A DNA stretch of 51,725 nucleotides from Candidatus Methanomethylicus oleisabuli (GTDB taxonomy: Archaea > Thermoproteota > Methanomethylicia > Methanomethylicales > Methanomethylicaceae): the NCBI GenBank assembly GCA_001717025.1, contig MAGU01000082.1, forward strand, positions 1 to 51,725. The letters run 5' to 3'. The position numbers were made by a program, and so were the translations under genes. Numbering within the stretch: the first letter of the stretch is position 1; every line of letters starts with the position of its first letter. Of this stretch, positions 49,438-51,725 are shown one piece after another. The notes below the pieces were generated by a model. The model worked only from the letters and a program-made list of their open reading frames with translations. It searched no databases and was not told where the DNA came from.

Positions 49438-50061
49438 ATGCCCGCTATCAAGCGCGGAATATTCATAGCCCTCGATGGGGTTGACGGCTCAGGGTCTTCT
49501 ACGCAGGCGAAGATGCTGGTCGACCTTCTGAGGGAGAAGGGCTTCGACGCCGTCGCCACGAAGGAGCCGAACCCTGAGGGCAGGGTCGAGCCGGTCATAA
49601 GGGGCTATCTTGCGGAGACCGGTGGGCTGCCTGCGCTGGACGCTCTGCTCTTCGCGGCCGACCGAGTCGACCACTCATGCCGCCTTGTCGCGGGGTGGGT
49701 CGAGTCGAGGAAGATCGTCGTCTCCGACCGCTATCTCGAGTCCTCGGTAGCCTATCAGACGTCGCAGGGGCTCAGCGAGCGCTGGGTACTTTCCATTAAC
49801 CGCTTTGCCCTGAAGCCCGACCTCACGATCATAATGGACATCGACCCGGAGGTCTCGCTCTCCAGAAAGGGCGGCCAGCGCGAGCGCTTCGAGAGCCTCC
49901 CCTTCCTCTTGAAGGCGAGGGCGCGCTTCCTTGAGCGGGCAAAAAAGATGGGCTACGAGGTCGTGGACGCCAGCAGACCAGTCGAGGAGGTGCACGCCGC
50001 GATCGTGAGGGCCGTCCTGCCCCTCCTGCTCTCGGTCACCGTCCTGCCCTCCAAGGGGTGA
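49438..50061 (+). CDS. tmk: Thymidylate kinase
   Basis: This 207-residue P-loop kinase has the nucleotide loop LDGVDGSGSSTQAKML, the DRY-like VVSDRYLESSVAYQ, and substrate strings TKEPNPEGRVEPVIRGYL and LLFAADRVDHS. A lid region (KGGQRERFESLPF) follows. It phosphorylates dTMP to dTDP, completing the dTTP route that starts with dCTP deaminase at 20067. The C-terminus LLLSVTVLPSKG is longer than usual. ATG 49438 starts directly in family sequence. Confidence 0.92.
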   Translation: MPAIKRGIFIALDGVDGSGSSTQAKMLVDLLREKGFDAVATKEPNPEGRVEPVIRGYLAETGGLPALDALLFAADRVDHSCRLVAGWVESRKIVVSDRYLESSVAYQTSQGLSERWVLSINRFALKPDLTIIMDIDPEVSLSRKGGQRERFESLPFLLKARARFLERAKKMGYEVVDASRPVEEVHAAIVRAVLPLLLSVTVLPSKG

Positions 50062-50136
50062 CCCGCCGCTCGGGACCCTGAGGCGCGCTTACATCTCGGC
50101 TCGGAGCTAGTGCGTTATAGGCCAAATCCGCCAGCG

Positions 50137-51402
50137 TCAGTAGGAGATCCTGGCCGAGTCGGGGATGTTGCCGAGGACCTTCTTGGCCGCCTCCTCAACC
50201 TTGCCCCTCTGCTCTGCCTCTGTGTAAACCCTTACTATGTTGACGAAGCCCTTCAGCACCTGTATCGTCTTGGAGACCTTGGTCGCCTTCAGCAGCCTCC
50301 TCCCGCTGCCCTCCCCCTCAAGCACCGGGACCTCCATCGGGTCCAGGCTTAGCTTGTGGAGGTACGGTATCGACGGCAGCGAGGGCGTGTCTATGAATAC
50401 GCTCCCCTGCGGCACCCCTGCCATAGACGCTACCTCCTCCTCAACCTGCCTCCTTATGCCCTCGAGCCCGAAGAGGCTGCTTACAGACTTGTCCTCGGCC
50501 TGGACCTCCCTCTCGTATGCGCACTTGAGCAGCCTGCGCCTCTCGAGGTCCCTGATCAGCTTGCTCGATTTGCTGCATGCCTTAAGCCTCGCCCAGACGC
50601 TGTAGTCGTCCAGCTCCATGTACTCCTCTGGCGTCCTGAAGTCGCATAGCCCGAGCTCCTCGTCAGCCGCCTCCATCGCCCTTACGAGCTGTATCTGCCC
50701 TGCCCTTGTGGTCTTGTGGTAGTATATGGCGCGGAACGACTCGACCCTTGCGATCAGGAACGCCTCGAGTGCCGGCAGCGATGAGCTGTCGACTGCAAGG
50801 GTATCGTCGAAGACATCCATAGTATATATCAGCCTGTAGATGTCGATCTTCCCATACTCGGCGCCGGTGTGGTGCGTGTCACGCACGAGGAAGTCCATCT
50901 TGTCGACGTCCACCGCGCTCGTTATGATCTGGTTCATATATGCCCTCTCCCCCGCTGCCCTCCCGACCGCGAGATCGGCGATCGCCACGGGGTCTATGCC
51001 GCAGCCGGAGATGACATCCCTCAGCTCCCCCTCCTTGACGATCCACGCCGTCAGGTCCTCGTGGGTCTTATTGAGCTTCTTGAGCAGGATCTGCTCGAAG
51101 GTGTGCGAGAACGGCCCATGCCCGACGTCGTGGCAGAGCCCAGCCAGCCTGAGCCTCTGAAGCTCCTCCTCGCCCATTTCGACAGGCAGCGACCTCCCGA
51201 GGACCCCCGCTAGGTGCATGACCCCTATGGAGTGCTCGAAGCGGGTGTGGTTGGCCCCGGGGTATACGTAATCCGCAAAGACTAGCTGCTTGATCCTCCT
51301 GAGCCTCTGCATTGGCAGCGTGTCCATTACCCTCTGCTCGTCCTCTGAGATGTGGACGTAGCCGTGGACCGGATCCTTGATCATCCCCCAGGGTGTTACC
51401 AT
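50137..51402 (-). CDS. HD-domain phosphohydrolase, SAMHD1/dGTPase-like
   Basis: The 421 residues begin IKDPVHGYVHISEDEQRVMDT, then IKQLVFADYVYPGANHTRFEHSIGV (first metal histidine), LAGLCHDVGHGPFSHTFE (the HD pair) and TSAVDVDKMDFLVRDTHHTG (the final aspartate). This is the catalytic core of deoxynucleoside-triphosphate hydrolases and SAMHD1. The activity could be dNTP breakdown, opposing tmk next door, but many archaeal members are untested. ATG 51402 follows GGGAAGG closely. It lies 34 nt after the DUF126 gene, in one direction. Confidence 0.9.
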   Translation of the reverse strand: MVTPWGMIKDPVHGYVHISEDEQRVMDTLPMQRLRRIKQLVFADYVYPGANHTRFEHSIGVMHLAGVLGRSLPVEMGEEELQRLRLAGLCHDVGHGPFSHTFEQILLKKLNKTHEDLTAWIVKEGELRDVISGCGIDPVAIADLAVGRAAGERAYMNQIITSAVDVDKMDFLVRDTHHTGAEYGKIDIYRLIYTMDVFDDTLAVDSSSLPALEAFLIARVESFRAIYYHKTTRAGQIQLVRAMEAADEELGLCDFRTPEEYMELDDYSVWARLKACSKSSKLIRDLERRRLLKCAYEREVQAEDKSVSSLFGLEGIRRQVEEEVASMAGVPQGSVFIDTPSLPSIPYLHKLSLDPMEVPVLEGEGSGRRLLKATKVSKTIQVLKGFVNIVRVYTEAEQRGKVEEAAKKVLGNIPDSARISY

Positions 51403-51436
51403 GATCCTTCCCGATTAACCTCTGACCTTCATAAAC

Positions 51437-51725
51437 TTATACCTGATGGTCACCGCGAACGGAAACGGTGCCGGATCTGCCATCCACCAAGACCCTGTCG
51501 CCTGCCCTGATCGCCACGAGCGGGTCCGCCTCCATCCTGTCCACGAGCGGCACCTCCGCCAGTATGCACCCCGCCGCTATGATCGCCTCGGTCTCCACGT
51601 TTATGATGGCTGCCGGCGCCTTCCCGTTCTTCTTGAGCTGGTATATCACATAGGACCCCACGGTGCTGCCCTTCCCCTTGGGGAATACGAGCACCCTGCC
51701 CGCCACGCTCTCCCCGAAGAGCTCG
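51437..51725 (-). CDS. Phosphomevalonate dehydratase small subunit (DUF126), 5'-truncated by contig end
   Basis: The visible 95 residues match the DUF126/AcnX small subunit: GRVLVFPKGKGSTVGSYVIY with the conserved active-site serine, KKNGKAPAAIINVETEAIIA and VPLVDRMEADPLVAIRAGDR. With a large AcnX subunit it dehydrates mevalonate-5-phosphate in the archaeal mevalonate pathway described in Aeropyrum pernix. GTG 51706 is in frame, but the coding sequence continues upstream through ELFGESVAGR to the window edge, so the true start is outside; the large subunit would lie upstream. Its product feeds the prenyl chains used by the UbiA enzyme at 23346. Confidence 0.88.
   Translation of the reverse strand, partial: ELFGESVAGRVLVFPKGKGSTVGSYVIYQLKKNGKAPAAIINVETEAIIAAGCILAEVPLVDRMEADPLVAIRAGDRVLVDGRSGTVSVRGDHQV

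Noticed and set aside
1-51725. CRISPR array, transposase, integrase or prophage
   Set aside because: No regularly spaced repeats, no transposase or recombinase motifs and no terminal inverted repeats were seen on either strand.

Overview
This is an archaeal contig of about 51.7 kb. It carries archaeal-type DnaG, Pelota, NMD3, aIF2-beta, a DUF424 protein, a site-2 protease, an SRP 7S RNA, a tRNA intron at position 37/38, EndA, archaeal UbiA/DGGGP synthase and UPF0147/UPF0148 proteins. A helicase-less XPF nuclease and an EndA subunit lacking its catalytic histidine point to the TACK/Thermoproteota side rather than Euryarchaeota; I cannot name the lineage. Desulfoferrodoxin and peroxiredoxin fit an anaerobe facing occasional oxygen, and a hydrogenase-maturation protease implies a [NiFe] hydrogenase elsewhere. 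Genes are fairly GC-rich and dense, while the intergenic islands are AT-rich. The first 33 bases are an Illumina Nextera adapter, so the sequence is a metagenome or single-cell assembly and the first gene is cut there.

Layout. 1-8 kb: pheS (partial)-pheT, a 400-nt GC-rich gap with long-range pairing, tyrS, dnaG, rimI, pelota. 7-13 kb: a minus-strand chain (radical SAM protein, small membrane protein, nucleotidyltransferase, CutA), site-2 protease, a tRNA thiolation enzyme, SRP RNA, tRNA-Ser and a PH-like membrane protein. 13-20 kb: a two-subunit UxaA-type lyase, a decayed DUF2299-like/zinc-ribbon gene, thioesterase, Tag glycosylase, tRNA-Pro, a ferritin-like protein and methylmalonate-semialdehyde dehydrogenase. 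20-26 kb: PPC-domain protein, dCTP deaminase, a GfcR-like regulator, MtnA, hydrogenase protease, EndA, UbiA, HisRS and intron-containing tRNA-Lys. 25.8-26.6 kb: an AT-rich island with an EVE-domain remnant. 26.5-33 kb: the NMD3/DUF424/aIF2-beta operon, MetRS, PHP phosphoesterase, tRNA methylthiotransferase, a ubiquitin-like protein and a DUF59 protein. 33-41 kb: an ion transporter, CBS protein, heavily sequon-bearing surface protein, dolichol-kinase-like protein, tRNA-Gln, acyl-CoA synthetase and a decayed bacterioferritin. 41-51.7 kb: nitrilase, Trm112-like protein, glutamine synthetase, desulfoferrodoxin, peroxiredoxin, Ogg2, tRNA-Leu, inositol-phosphatase-like protein, UPF0147/UPF0148, XPF, thymidylate kinase, HD phosphohydrolase and the start of a phosphomevalonate dehydratase small subunit.

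Most of the window is information processing (tRNA charging, modification and splicing, initiation, ribosome export/rescue, protein targeting, DNA repair) plus redox defence. First genes of operons often have a TATA-like box about 25 nt before the start codon with almost no leader, whereas internal genes use GGTGG/GGAGG sites and 1-4 nt overlaps. I found no CRISPR array, transposase, integrase or defence island. The most unusual content is three decayed genes, the EndA subunit with an intron-bearing tRNA, the structured pheT-tyrS gap, and a few uncharacterised neighbourhoods.
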